From the NCBI GenBank assembly GCA_903918885.1, contig CAIXFY010000058.1, positions 1-43,055 on the forward strand: a stretch of DNA of 43,055 nucleotides, read 5' to 3'. Every line of letters starts with the position of its first letter. Within the stretch, counting starts at the first letter, position 1. Shown piece after piece: positions 7,000 to 15,092 of this stretch. The DNA is from an uncultured Verrucomicrobia subdivision 3 bacterium. GTDB lineage: Bacteria > Verrucomicrobiota > Verrucomicrobiia > Limisphaerales > UBA11358. The position numbers and the translations under genes were made by a program. The notes under the pieces were generated by a model. It saw only the letters and a list, made by a program, of their open reading frames with translations. It did no database searches and was not told where the DNA came from.

Positions 7000-7104
7000 T
7001 ATCACAGCTGCACGCCAGCGGTTTTGGAACGCATCATCCAAGAACATTTGATTGGCGGCAAAATTGTGGAGGAATTTGTCTTCGCCACGAATCCACTGCG
7101 ATAG
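7000..7104 (+). pseudogene. 3' remnant of a second ferredoxin gene
   Basis: Thirty-four codons plus stop that match the last 34 residues of the intact ferredoxin upstream (28 of 34 identical): [17 protein letters not shown] and onwards, ending NPLR. Most nucleotide differences are synonymous, so the two copies diverged as functional genes before this one was truncated. No start codon or upstream part of the gene is present. It is therefore a leftover, not a gene. Confidence 0.85.
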
Positions 7105-7148
7105 TTTTCCCGCTCGACTTGAAGGCGGTGACGGGGCAATTTTTCCGC

Positions 7149-7751
7149 ATGGCAAGGCTGCTGGTAAAATCAGAGGGCTTGGGTTTGAGCACTCTGGAAT
7201 TACGCCTCGGTGTAAACCACGTTGGCCGCGCGGTGGATAATGATTTTGCCATTAATCATTCAACGATTTCCACCCATCACTGCGAATTGATCCTCTCAGC
7301 CGACGGCGTGGTGCTGCGCGATTGCAACTCCACCAACGGCTCATTTGTGAATGGCGAACCGGTCGAGGAAGTCTGGCTGGAAAATGGCCAATCCGTGCGG
7401 CTGGGTGACGTGGAACTGATGGTAGAAACCACTGAATCCACCATCGCTATCCCCAAGATTGAGCGGGAAAAACCTGCGGCGCCGCCGGTGGTGCTCCCCG
7501 ACGGCGCGTTTCTCTGCCCGCGCCATCCTGAAAATCGCGCGACCTTTCGCTGCACTACCTGCCTTGCCATCATGTGCAGCAGCTGTGTCCGCATCATTCG
7601 CATCAAAGGCGGCAAACCTCATTTCCTTTGCGCTACATGCCACAACCATTGCGAACGCCTCGGCGGTGAAACCGTCAAAAAGAAAATGGGCTTCTTGGGA
7701 TTTTTACAACAAACCGTCCGGTTGAAACTTGGTAGCCGGCCTAGGGAATAA
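7149..7751 (+). CDS. FHA-domain protein with C-terminal Cys-rich (B-box-like) domain
   Basis: A 200-residue cytoplasmic protein. Residues ~5-100 form an FHA phosphothreonine-binding domain with the usual 'HVGRAVDNDF', 'STISTHHCELIL' and 'DCNSTNGSFVNG' motifs, so it probably docks on Ser/Thr-phosphorylated partners. After a Pro-rich linker, residues ~125-180 contain a Cys/His cluster (CPRHPENRATFRCTTC, then CSSC and CATCHNHC) resembling a B-box-type zinc finger. ATG 7149 is chosen because it places the FHA fold at residue 1; a TTG at 7119 adds only unconserved residues. No kinase is encoded in the window. It converges with hemH, 9 bases apart. Confidence 0.85.
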   Translation: MARLLVKSEGLGLSTLELRLGVNHVGRAVDNDFAINHSTISTHHCELILSADGVVLRDCNSTNGSFVNGEPVEEVWLENGQSVRLGDVELMVETTESTIAIPKIEREKPAAPPVVLPDGAFLCPRHPENRATFRCTTCLAIMCSSCVRIIRIKGGKPHFLCATCHNHCERLGGETVKKKMGFLGFLQQTVRLKLGSRPRE

Positions 7752-7760
7752 TCTTGGTAT

Positions 7761-8771
7761 TCATGCGGCTAGAAATTTTCTCGCCATTTTTTCCAGCGCA
7801 TCAATCCACGCCGGATGCTCGTTCATGCACGGGATGCGCGTGAATTCCTTGCCGTTCCCCGCCATGAATTGCTCGCAGCCGCGCATGCCAATTTCCTCGA
7901 TGGTCTCCAGACAGTCGCTCACGAACGCGGGGCAGATGACAAGCACGCGCTTCTTGCCTTCGTTCGGCAGGCGCGCCAGTTCGTAATCGGTGTAGGGCTT
8001 TAGCCACGGGTCTTTTCCAAGCCGCGACTGAAATGAGACGGAATACTTTTCCTTCGGCACGCCGGCGAGTTTCACGAACTCCCGCGTGGTGGCGAAACAT
8101 TGCGCGCGGTAGCAAGTCGCGTGCGCCGGGCTAGCGACTTCGCAGCAGTTTTCCACCTTCAAGCAATGGCAGCCGGTCGGATCCGACTTCGCCAGATGCC
8201 GCTCGGGAATGCCGTGGTAGCTGAACAACAGATGGTCGTAGTCCTTGAGATAATCCTTCGCGCTGGCCACGAGCGCCGCGATGTAATCCTGCTGATCGAA
8301 ATACGGCGGCTGCACCGTGAGTTTCATCTGCGGCGCGAGTTTCGCGACGACTTCCTGCACGCGCACGACGGCAGTTTCGTAACTGGACATCGCGTAATGT
8401 GGAAACAGCGGGATGAGCAAAACTTCCGTCGCGCCCTTAGCCGCAAGTTTTTTCACGGCGGACTCGATGGACGGATTTTGATAGCGCATCGCCAGTTCGA
8501 CCGGCACGGAAACGCGCGCCTGCAAAAGCTTTTGCACGTTGCGGCTGCTGGTGACGAGCGGTGAACCGTCCTTCGTCCAGATTTTTTCGTAAGCCTCGCC
8601 GGATTCGTGCGGGCGCTTGATGAGAATCATGCCCACGACAAACCGGCGGATGGGCCACGCGACATCAATCACACGCCCGTCCATCAGAAATTCGTTCAAA
8701 TACCGCCGCACGTCCGGAACCGAGGGCGAATCCGGCGAACCGAGGTTAACGAGTAGAATGGCTTTGCTCAT
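7761..8771 (-). CDS. hemH: Ferrochelatase (HemH)
   Basis: Inserts Fe2+ into protoporphyrin IX, the last step of protoheme synthesis. The 336-residue protein starts 'AILLVNLGSPDSPS' and has the catalytic His in 'FSYHGIPERH' and the acidic 'SDCLETIEEI' metal-path helix. A Cys-rich segment (GCHCLKVENCCEV, then HATCYRAQC) sits in the middle and is usual for this bacterial subgroup; an Fe-S cluster is possible but not shown. Its ATG directly abuts the hemG stop codon, so it is the last gene of the cyclase-hemE-hemN-hemG-hemH operon. Confidence 0.95.
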   Translation of the reverse strand: MSKAILLVNLGSPDSPSVPDVRRYLNEFLMDGRVIDVAWPIRRFVVGMILIKRPHESGEAYEKIWTKDGSPLVTSSRNVQKLLQARVSVPVELAMRYQNPSIESAVKKLAAKGATEVLLIPLFPHYAMSSYETAVVRVQEVVAKLAPQMKLTVQPPYFDQQDYIAALVASAKDYLKDYDHLLFSYHGIPERHLAKSDPTGCHCLKVENCCEVASPAHATCYRAQCFATTREFVKLAGVPKEKYSVSFQSRLGKDPWLKPYTDYELARLPNEGKKRVLVICPAFVSDCLETIEEIGMRGCEQFMAGNGKEFTRIPCMNEHPAWIDALEKMARKFLAA

Positions 8772-10130
8772 TTAGGAAAGTTTACCAACGCGCTCCGCAA
8801 TGTTCACGCCCGAAACAATGGAATCGCCCAGTGAAACACCATCCCGATAATGCCCGGCGAAAAAGAGGTTGGGCGTGGTCGCCTCGATTTGATTCAACAA
8901 ATCCCGATATTTACCGTAGCCGACGTTGTATTGCGGGATCGCGTGCGGCCAGGTTTTTGTGTGGGTGAAAACTGGTTGGCCTTTCACTCCCAGCAGCACT
9001 CGCAAATCAGCCAGCGTCGTTTGAACCAAATCTTTTTCGGGCAGCAATCCAAGTTCGGGATAACGCGCGCCACCAATGTAGCTCGTCAGCGTGATGTGTC
9101 CGGCGGGTGCGCGATTCGGGAACAGCGCGGAAGAAAAAATTGTGCCGAGAATTTTGAAGCCTTCAATCTTTGGAATCAACATGCCGAAACCACTTGAGGG
9201 ATGTGTCACGTCCTCGCGCTTGAAACCCAAGACCACAGCGGAAACGGGCGGATAGCTGATTTCAGCGAGTGCGGACATATCCAAAGTTGTTTTTGCTTCT
9301 AGCTTCAACTGCGCGAGTTTGTAAGCCGTGCCGCAGTAAATCACTTTGTCAAATTCCGCATCGCCGTTTGCCGTGGTCACGCGCCAGCCGTCGCTCGTCT
9401 GCGCGAGCTTTGTGACAGGCGTGTTCAGTTTTAATGAGTCACCAAGCTGCGCGGCCAACGTGTCCGGCAAGACCTGCAAGCCTTCGTCGAAGGAAAATTT
9501 CGCCGCGCGATCCTTGGCGACTTCGCCGGATTTCTTGCGGTCACGCGCGCCGAAAATCTGGCCTTTGATCATCGAGCCGTAATTGTCTTCCAGCGCCTTG
9601 AGCTTGGGAAACGCGTGCGGCAGCGACAGCTTGTGCGGGTCGCCGGCGTAAATGCCCGCGACGAGCGCGTCAATCGCGTGATCGAGAAACTCCTGGTTGA
9701 ACCGGCGCACGACAAATTGCCCGATGCTTTCTTCCATGCCGTCGCGGCGCGGCTTGATGAACGGCTCGCGCAGCACGGCGAGCTTGGCTTTGGCGGTGAA
9801 CAGCGGCGTGGTGATAAATCCGAGCGGCTTGCCGGGCATCTCAATCGGTCGGCCGTAGCGCACGACGAAGCGCGCCTCGGCTTTCGGATCGGTGTCCAGC
9901 TTGCGCGCCTGCAACCCGGCATCCATGACCAACTGTTTGATCTTCGGCGACGTTTCGAGAATCGTATTCGGCCCGAACTCGGCGAGGAAACCGTTCTCGC
10001 GGATGGACTGAATGACACCGCCCGCGCGGCTGCCAGCCTCAAACACGGTCACGGCAAACCCCGCGCGTTTCAGGTAAAACGCCGCGGTCAAGCCCGTGAT
10101 GCCGGCTCCGATGATGGCGACGGGTTTCAT
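8772..10130 (-). CDS. hemG: Protoporphyrinogen oxidase, FAD-dependent (HemG/HemY type)
   Basis: Oxidises protoporphyrinogen IX to protoporphyrin IX, normally with O2. The 452-residue protein has the N-terminal FAD-binding 'VAIIGAGITGLTAAFYLKRAG' motif (cited in part: IIGAGITGLTAAFYL), 'EAGSRAGGVIQS', the middle substrate region and the C-terminal 'NLFFAGHYRDGVSLGDSIVSG' flavin-binding end (part: GVSLGDSIVSG). ATG 10130 is chosen. The frame extends 13 codons upstream, but those codons lie in the left arm of an inverted repeat (10143-10167) and are probably not translated. It lies between hemN and hemH in the operon. Confidence 0.93.
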   Translation of the reverse strand: MKPVAIIGAGITGLTAAFYLKRAGFAVTVFEAGSRAGGVIQSIRENGFLAEFGPNTILETSPKIKQLVMDAGLQARKLDTDPKAEARFVVRYGRPIEMPGKPLGFITTPLFTAKAKLAVLREPFIKPRRDGMEESIGQFVVRRFNQEFLDHAIDALVAGIYAGDPHKLSLPHAFPKLKALEDNYGSMIKGQIFGARDRKKSGEVAKDRAAKFSFDEGLQVLPDTLAAQLGDSLKLNTPVTKLAQTSDGWRVTTANGDAEFDKVIYCGTAYKLAQLKLEAKTTLDMSALAEISYPPVSAVVLGFKREDVTHPSSGFGMLIPKIEGFKILGTIFSSALFPNRAPAGHITLTSYIGGARYPELGLLPEKDLVQTTLADLRVLLGVKGQPVFTHTKTWPHAIPQYNVGYGKYRDLLNQIEATTPNLFFAGHYRDGVSLGDSIVSGVNIAERVGKLS

Positions 10131-10142
10131 TTCAATTTCTTT

Positions 10143-10220
10143 CGGAGGGACGAGTTCCACGAGTCCCATTCATTAGTTTCTCCGGTTTTCAATTAGGGAC
10201 TCGTGGAACTCGTCCCTCCG
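10143..10220. repeat. Perfect 25-bp inverted repeat between hemN and hemG
   Basis: Left arm 10143-10167 and right arm 10196-10220 are exact reverse complements (arm starts CGGAGGGACGAGTTCCACG), with a 28-base spacer. In the transcript this would form a very stable hairpin inside the heme operon, just before hemG. A diverged single arm of the same kind occurs at 30452-30475. The lack of a following U-run argues against a simple terminator; a REP-like element that may stabilise or attenuate the mRNA fits better. Confidence 0.9.
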
Positions 10221-10227
10221 ATTGATT

Positions 10228-11604
10228 TCAAATCGTCTTTGAGTGCCGCCGCTCATTCGCCGCGCCGAGCGTGTTGTCGAAGCACATCGCGATGTTGCGG
10301 ATGAAGAGGCGGCCGGCGTCGGTCACTTCGAGGCCGCCGGACTTAAGCTTCACGAGGCCGTCGGCGGCGAACGGTGCCAAGGCGGTGAGTTCCTTGGCAA
10401 AATGCTGCTCGAAGTTGATGCCAAGCTTCGCGCTCATCGCGGCGAAGTCCAGCGAGAGATCGCACATCGTCCGCATGATGGTTTGGCGGCGGATTTTGTC
10501 CTCGTCGCTCACGATGTAAGCCTTGTGCAACGGCACTTTGCCGGCGTCCACGGCGGCTTGCCACTTCGGTAGCTCCTTCTCATTCTGCCAATAGACATCG
10601 GGCGTTTGTGACACGGCGCTCATGCCGAAGGCGTAGATGTCCGAACCGGCGCGCGTGCTGTAGCCTTGGAAATTGCGCTGCAATTTCTTCTCGCGCTGCG
10701 AAATCGTCAGCTCGTCGTTCGGCTTCGCAAAATGGTCCATGCCGATATAGACGTATTGGTCGTTGGCGGTGAGTCGCTCGATGACGAGCTTGAGCACTTC
10801 CAACTTGGATTCCGGCGTGGGCAGGATTTTTTCTTCGAGAATCTTTTGCGCCGGCTTGATCCACGGCACATGGGCGTAGCTGAACACGGCGAGGCGGTCG
10901 GGCTTCATTTCCAAAATAGCGTCGAGCGTTTCGTTGAAGGTCTGCGGCGTCTGATGCGGCAGACCGTAGATGAGATCGAGGTTGATGGAGTTGTAGCCGA
11001 GTTCGCGCATCCAATCCATCGCCTGCTGCGTCATTTCGCGCGGCTGGATGCGGTGAATGGCCTGCTGGACGACGGGATTGAAATCCTGCACGCCCATCGA
11101 AGCGCGGTTGAAGCCGATTTCTTTCAGCGCCACCAAGTGATCTCGCGTCAGGCGGCGCGGGTCGACTTCCACGCTGGCCTCGATGTCCGGCGCGAAGGTG
11201 AAATGCTTGTGGATGATTTCGCCGAGCCGGCGGATTTCATCCGGCCGCAAAAAAGTCGGCGAGCCGCCGCCGAAATGAAGCTGAACGGCCTTGCGATCTT
11301 TGTTCAACATCGGCGCCATGCGTGCAACTTCGCGGCCGAGCGCCTCGATGTAGGCCATGCCCTTGTCGTGGTTGAGCGTGATGACGGTGGTGCAGCCGCA
11401 AAACCAGCAGAGCGTTTCGCAGAACGGGATGTGAAAATAAACCGAAAGATCGCGCGGCGTGCGGTTGTTACTCTCAATCTGCGCGGCGAGCTGTTCCCAC
11501 GTCACGGCGTCGGTGAACTTGGTGGCGGGCGGATAGCTGGTGTAACGCGGCCCGGCCACGTTGTATTTCTTCACCAAGTCCAAATCGACGTTCAGCGTTT
11601 TCAT
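10228..11604 (-). CDS. hemN: Oxygen-independent coproporphyrinogen III dehydrogenase (HemN)
   Basis: Radical SAM enzyme converting coproporphyrinogen III to protoporphyrinogen IX without oxygen. The 458-residue protein has the full-length HemN start 'YNVAGPRYTSYPPATKF' and the Cys motif C62-x3-C66-x2-C69-x-C71 (CETLCWFCGC), which separates true HemN from HemW. It is followed by 'FGGGSPTFL' and the 'NRASMGVQDFNPVVQQAI' region. The start ATG overlaps the hemE stop by 4 bases, so translation is coupled. It follows hemE and precedes hemG in pathway order. Confidence 0.95.
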   Translation of the reverse strand: MKTLNVDLDLVKKYNVAGPRYTSYPPATKFTDAVTWEQLAAQIESNNRTPRDLSVYFHIPFCETLCWFCGCTTVITLNHDKGMAYIEALGREVARMAPMLNKDRKAVQLHFGGGSPTFLRPDEIRRLGEIIHKHFTFAPDIEASVEVDPRRLTRDHLVALKEIGFNRASMGVQDFNPVVQQAIHRIQPREMTQQAMDWMRELGYNSINLDLIYGLPHQTPQTFNETLDAILEMKPDRLAVFSYAHVPWIKPAQKILEEKILPTPESKLEVLKLVIERLTANDQYVYIGMDHFAKPNDELTISQREKKLQRNFQGYSTRAGSDIYAFGMSAVSQTPDVYWQNEKELPKWQAAVDAGKVPLHKAYIVSDEDKIRRQTIMRTMCDLSLDFAAMSAKLGINFEQHFAKELTALAPFAADGLVKLKSGGLEVTDAGRLFIRNIAMCFDNTLGAANERRHSKTI

Positions 11605-12665
11605 TTGAATGCCTTCACAGTGTCCACCAACGCTTGAATGTTTTCCAATTTTGCTCCCGGCGTCAAACCGTGGCCAAGATTGAAAATGTGCCCGGGCCGA
11701 CCGCGCATGGTTTCGAGAATTTTATTCGTTTCAGCGGCGACCACTTCCGGCGTGGATTCGGCGATGTGCACCGGCGAAAGATTTCCCTGCATGGCAAGGT
11801 GCGCCGGAATGATTTTTCGCGCCTCGGCCAAATCCGTTTGCCAGTCAACGCCGAGAATGTTTGCGCCGCTGTTGATCAAATCCGGCCAATTGCCATGCGT
11901 GCCGAGCGAGAAATTGATGATGGGAAGCTGGCAGTTGGCAGCTCGAAGATTGGAAATAATTTCATCCGTCCAGCGTCCGGAAGCTTCCTGAAATTCCGTC
12001 GGCGCGAGATGCCCGCCGTGGCTGTCGAAGATTTGCACCGCGTCCACGCCGGTCGCGATTTGCATCTTGAGATACGCGGTGACAGCGGCGGTAAGTTTTT
12101 CCAGCAGACCGAAGAAAGTCTTCTTGTCCTCGCGGAAAAGCTGCAGCGCGCGGCCGTATTTCGGCACGCTCGCGCCTTCCATCATGAAGGTCGCCAGCGT
12201 CCACGGCGAACCGGTGAAGCCGAGCAGCGCCGTTTTATCACCGAGTTCCGCACGCAACATTTTCAGCGCCTGATCGACGTAGTTCAGACGCTCACAAACG
12301 TGTTCTACCGAGAGCTTGTCAATGTCCGCCTTGCTCGTGACGGCGAAATCCATCTGCACCCCGCCGGTTTCCTTGAAATGATATTTTTGCCCCATCGCCT
12401 CGGGAATCACGAGGATGTCGCTGAACAAAATCGCGGCATCAAACCCGAACCGGCGCACGGGCTGGAGCGTCACCTCGACGGCGAGTTCGGGATTCTGGCA
12501 AAGCTGGACGAACGTGTAAGTCTCCTTGAGCTTGCGGTATTCCGGCAGCGCACGACCGGCCTGGCGCATCAGCCACATTGGCGCGCGATCCACCGGCTGG
12601 CAGCGGGCGGCGCGGTTGAAACGTTCGCGGGAGGTCAGGTTAGTTGGCGTGACAGTCGTGTTCAT
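11601..12665 (-). CDS. hemE: Uroporphyrinogen decarboxylase (HemE)
   Basis: Decarboxylates uroporphyrinogen III to coproporphyrinogen III. The 354-residue product has the two family signatures 'RAPMWLMRQAGRALPEYR' near the start and 'GFTGSPWTLATFMMEG' in the middle, plus the 'QIFDSHGG' and 'SLGTHGNWPDLI' segments. The ATG at 12665 overlaps the last base of the cyclase stop codon (TGATG); a TTG one codon upstream is less likely. A short segment around 11925-11945 (coding AANCQLPI) looks like a heptamer-repeat insertion (ggcagtt/ggcagct) before the conserved SLGTHG strand. The 3' end overlaps hemN by 4 bases. Confidence 0.95.
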   Translation of the reverse strand: MNTTVTPTNLTSRERFNRAARCQPVDRAPMWLMRQAGRALPEYRKLKETYTFVQLCQNPELAVEVTLQPVRRFGFDAAILFSDILVIPEAMGQKYHFKETGGVQMDFAVTSKADIDKLSVEHVCERLNYVDQALKMLRAELGDKTALLGFTGSPWTLATFMMEGASVPKYGRALQLFREDKKTFFGLLEKLTAAVTAYLKMQIATGVDAVQIFDSHGGHLAPTEFQEASGRWTDEIISNLRAANCQLPIINFSLGTHGNWPDLINSGANILGVDWQTDLAEARKIIPAHLAMQGNLSPVHIAESTPEVVAAETNKILETMRGRPGHIFNLGHGLTPGAKLENIQALVDTVKAFK

Positions 12666-14539
12666 CAAATTAGCTGCCCAGAGGATAGTCGAACCGGGGC
12701 GGAAGGCAGCTTCGCATTTTTTGGCAATGGCAGCGCATTTTTTGATTGGTCAACGAGGCAAGCCCGCATAGCAATGCGCCAGATTCGCACCGGTTCGGGA
12801 ATGCCGGTGAATCGTTCCTCGTCCGCCATGGCAACCTGCCGGATCTCGTGAAGAAAATTTTGCGTCTCGACGCGTTGAAAAATTTCGTCGGCCACCACCA
12901 AATCATCGCCCTTCGATTTTTCAACCAGACGCGCAGCGAGGTTTACGGCGGAGCCAAAAAAATCCAGTTTGTCGTTTGCATTTACCGCCAGACATGAGCC
13001 GGCATGCAGCGCGCATTTGAGCCGAAGCTGGATTTTTTCTGAGTCCAGTTTTCCGAGTTGCTCATGCATCTGCCGCACGGCATGCAAGGCTTCGGCTAAA
13101 TCACTGAAAACCGCCATCACGGCGTCGCCGATTGTTTTCACCACGCCGCCATGATTCGCTGAGACAACGTCCTGTAAAACTTTGAAATGGTCGCGCACGA
13201 GCGCATAAGCTGGCGCGTCGCCGATGGCAGAATACATCGCCGTTGAACCACGCAAATCCGTAAACAAAATAATCTGCGATCCCACCACAATGCGTTCCGT
13301 CGGCGAAATCACCTCGGCGGCAAATAAATCGCGAAACTCCTGCCAGTTGGTGACGCGCGCGGCGGTCAAAATCTCGGCATCACCCACGCCAGATTCCAGC
13401 GCAACTTGGATTGGAAACGAATTCGGATTGTGAATGAAACATGTTGAATCCGAATTTTTGAATTCAAATCGCTCCGGCGCACAGACAATTTCGACACCGT
13501 GCGTTGGCAACGACGCAACTTCCTTCACCTGCACTGAGCGCGCGCGCAATTCCCTTGTGGTCATGGGCAGATTGCATTCCCGCCGTTCGTTGGCTTCGAG
13601 ATTTACTTGTGCGACAACGTGCGGACGCGCACCGGGGCCGACGAGGCAAAATGTTTGTTCATCGCAGGGGCGCACGGAAGGGTGCACGGAGAATTTCAGT
13701 TCGACGGACTTGTCAAATTCCGCGTCGAACTTGATGTTGCAGACTTCGCAATGCGCCGTGTTGGTGATGGCGGCCAGGGAATCTGTGCGCGGCAGGCGCG
13801 TGGAACGGCAATTGGGACAAAGCACTTCCCAGCGCAGATTCAACAAACCGGCGCGGGTCGCCTTCAGAAATAATTTCAAAACTTCCCAGCGATCCTGCTG
13901 CCACCTCCGGGCGACGGAAAATGGTCGGATGTGGGACAGTTCCACATCCGCCGACTCCACCAGCAAGGCGCGAAGATTTTCGATGAGCAGTTCAGGAACT
14001 TTTCCGGCGGATAATTTTTCCAAACCCGCAGCCAGCGCGCCCGGTTTCGCCTCGGCGCGCGGGAGTTCGGGCATCGCCTCGGTTTGCTGACCGGCAAGGT
14101 GTTCGCCCACGTGTTTGATGAGTCGCCGCATGTCGCGCAGGGCTTTCGGGCCAGCGATATTCCGTGCCAGAATCGCACCGAGCGCATGGCGCGGTTTAAA
14201 ATGCCCAAAGATTTCGACGGCACAGCCGCCGTTGGTTTCGCGCAAACGGATACCCAGTAGAGCTTCCGCCAGCGGGCCGCCGTGATAAATCCGGCGCACC
14301 TGATAAAACTCCGGCTCCGTCCACTCGAAGGGCAATTCCCGCCACGTCAGCGGAATACCGAAAATTTTTGCGTGCGCAGTGATTTTGCTGCCACCTTCGG
14401 GCAGCGGCTCAAACTCATAATGAATAGACGGTAGCTTGACCGCGCGATTGACCCAGTCGGTTTTAGCAAGCACCGGCCAGACGGCTGCGCGCGGCTGCGG
14501 CAGCACAACGGTCGACTCGATTTTAACCAGCTTGCTCAT
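12665..14539 (-). CDS. Class III adenylate/guanylate cyclase with N-terminal SRPBCC/DUF5939-like region
   Basis: A 624-residue protein. Residues ~1-150 resemble an SRPBCC (START-like) lipid/ligand-binding fold ('VKIESTVVLPQPRAAVWPVL'). A middle part carries two Cys pairs, 'LCPNCRS' and 'HCEVC', followed by a DUF5939-like region. The last ~200 residues are a class III cyclase domain: 'ILFTDLRGSTAMY' supplies the first metal Asp (~428), 'VKTIGDAVMAVFSD' the second (~472) and 'FGSAVNLAARLVEKS' the transition-state Asn/Arg. It should make cAMP or cGMP; the specificity residues are not resolved by eye. There is no membrane segment, so it is cytosolic. ATG 14539 fits the conserved opening 'MSKLVKIES'. 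It heads the heme operon and overlaps hemE. Confidence 0.88.
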   Translation of the reverse strand: MSKLVKIESTVVLPQPRAAVWPVLAKTDWVNRAVKLPSIHYEFEPLPEGGSKITAHAKIFGIPLTWRELPFEWTEPEFYQVRRIYHGGPLAEALLGIRLRETNGGCAVEIFGHFKPRHALGAILARNIAGPKALRDMRRLIKHVGEHLAGQQTEAMPELPRAEAKPGALAAGLEKLSAGKVPELLIENLRALLVESADVELSHIRPFSVARRWQQDRWEVLKLFLKATRAGLLNLRWEVLCPNCRSTRLPRTDSLAAITNTAHCEVCNIKFDAEFDKSVELKFSVHPSVRPCDEQTFCLVGPGARPHVVAQVNLEANERRECNLPMTTRELRARSVQVKEVASLPTHGVEIVCAPERFEFKNSDSTCFIHNPNSFPIQVALESGVGDAEILTAARVTNWQEFRDLFAAEVISPTERIVVGSQIILFTDLRGSTAMYSAIGDAPAYALVRDHFKVLQDVVSANHGGVVKTIGDAVMAVFSDLAEALHAVRQMHEQLGKLDSEKIQLRLKCALHAGSCLAVNANDKLDFFGSAVNLAARLVEKSKGDDLVVADEIFQRVETQNFLHEIRQVAMADEERFTGIPEPVRIWRIAMRACLVDQSKNALPLPKNAKLPSAPVRLSSGQLI

Positions 14540-14633
14540 GGGCGGAAACCCTAGCTCATGCCGGAGAATTTGAACAGGCCGCGCACGCACTTTTTTGCAA
14601 CTTTATACGGTTGCCGGTTATTAATCTTAAGCG

Positions 14634-15092
14634 ATGGAAAACAATCATTCAAATCCGGGCGAACCCTTATGGCGGAAAATCCTTTCCAACTCCGAACGCG
14701 CCGCCTTGAACGCACAGCCGGAACTGGAGATGGAAGCACGGTTGACCCTTGCCCTCACCCGCTTGCCCGCTGCCTCCGCCCCGTCTAATTTCACCGCGCG
14801 CGTGCTGGACGCGATTGAATTGGAAGAAAAGGCCGTTGCCCGCGCCCACCAAGGCTGGAACTGGAGTTTGCTTTTCCCGCGGCTGGCGGTGGCTACGGCG
14901 GTTTTGATATTTTTCGGCATCAGTGTTCAACACTACGAAACCAATGTGCAACATCGGGTGTTGGTAAAAAACCTCGCTACGCTCGCCAGCGCGCAGCCGC
15001 CCAGCGTGGACGCACTCGAGAACCTCGACGCCATCCAACGCATGAGTCAGACCGCTCATGCGGACGGCGAACTGCTCGCCGTGTTGCAATGA
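14634..15092 (+). CDS. Anti-sigma-factor-like single-pass membrane protein
   Basis: A 152-residue protein with a charged cytoplasmic N-terminal part (~85 residues including 'APSNFTARVLDAIELEE'), one membrane helix (about 86-103, LFPRLAVATAVLIFFGISV) and a short outer part. In Verrucomicrobiota, proteins of this shape are usually encoded between an ECF sigma factor and a DUF3106 protein. Here the DUF3106 gene follows with a 4-bp ATGA overlap, but no sigma factor precedes it: the upstream gene is the divergent cyclase. A possible promoter (TTGCAA at 14595 and TATTAA at 14619, 18 bp apart) lies very close to the ATG. Confidence 0.65.
   Translation: MENNHSNPGEPLWRKILSNSERAALNAQPELEMEARLTLALTRLPAASAPSNFTARVLDAIELEEKAVARAHQGWNWSLLFPRLAVATAVLIFFGISVQHYETNVQHRVLVKNLATLASAQPPSVDALENLDAIQRMSQTAHADGELLAVLQ

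Noticed and set aside
10131-10169. Longer N-terminus of HemG
   Set aside because: The extra 13 codons lie in the left arm of the inverted repeat and precede the conserved FAD motif start.
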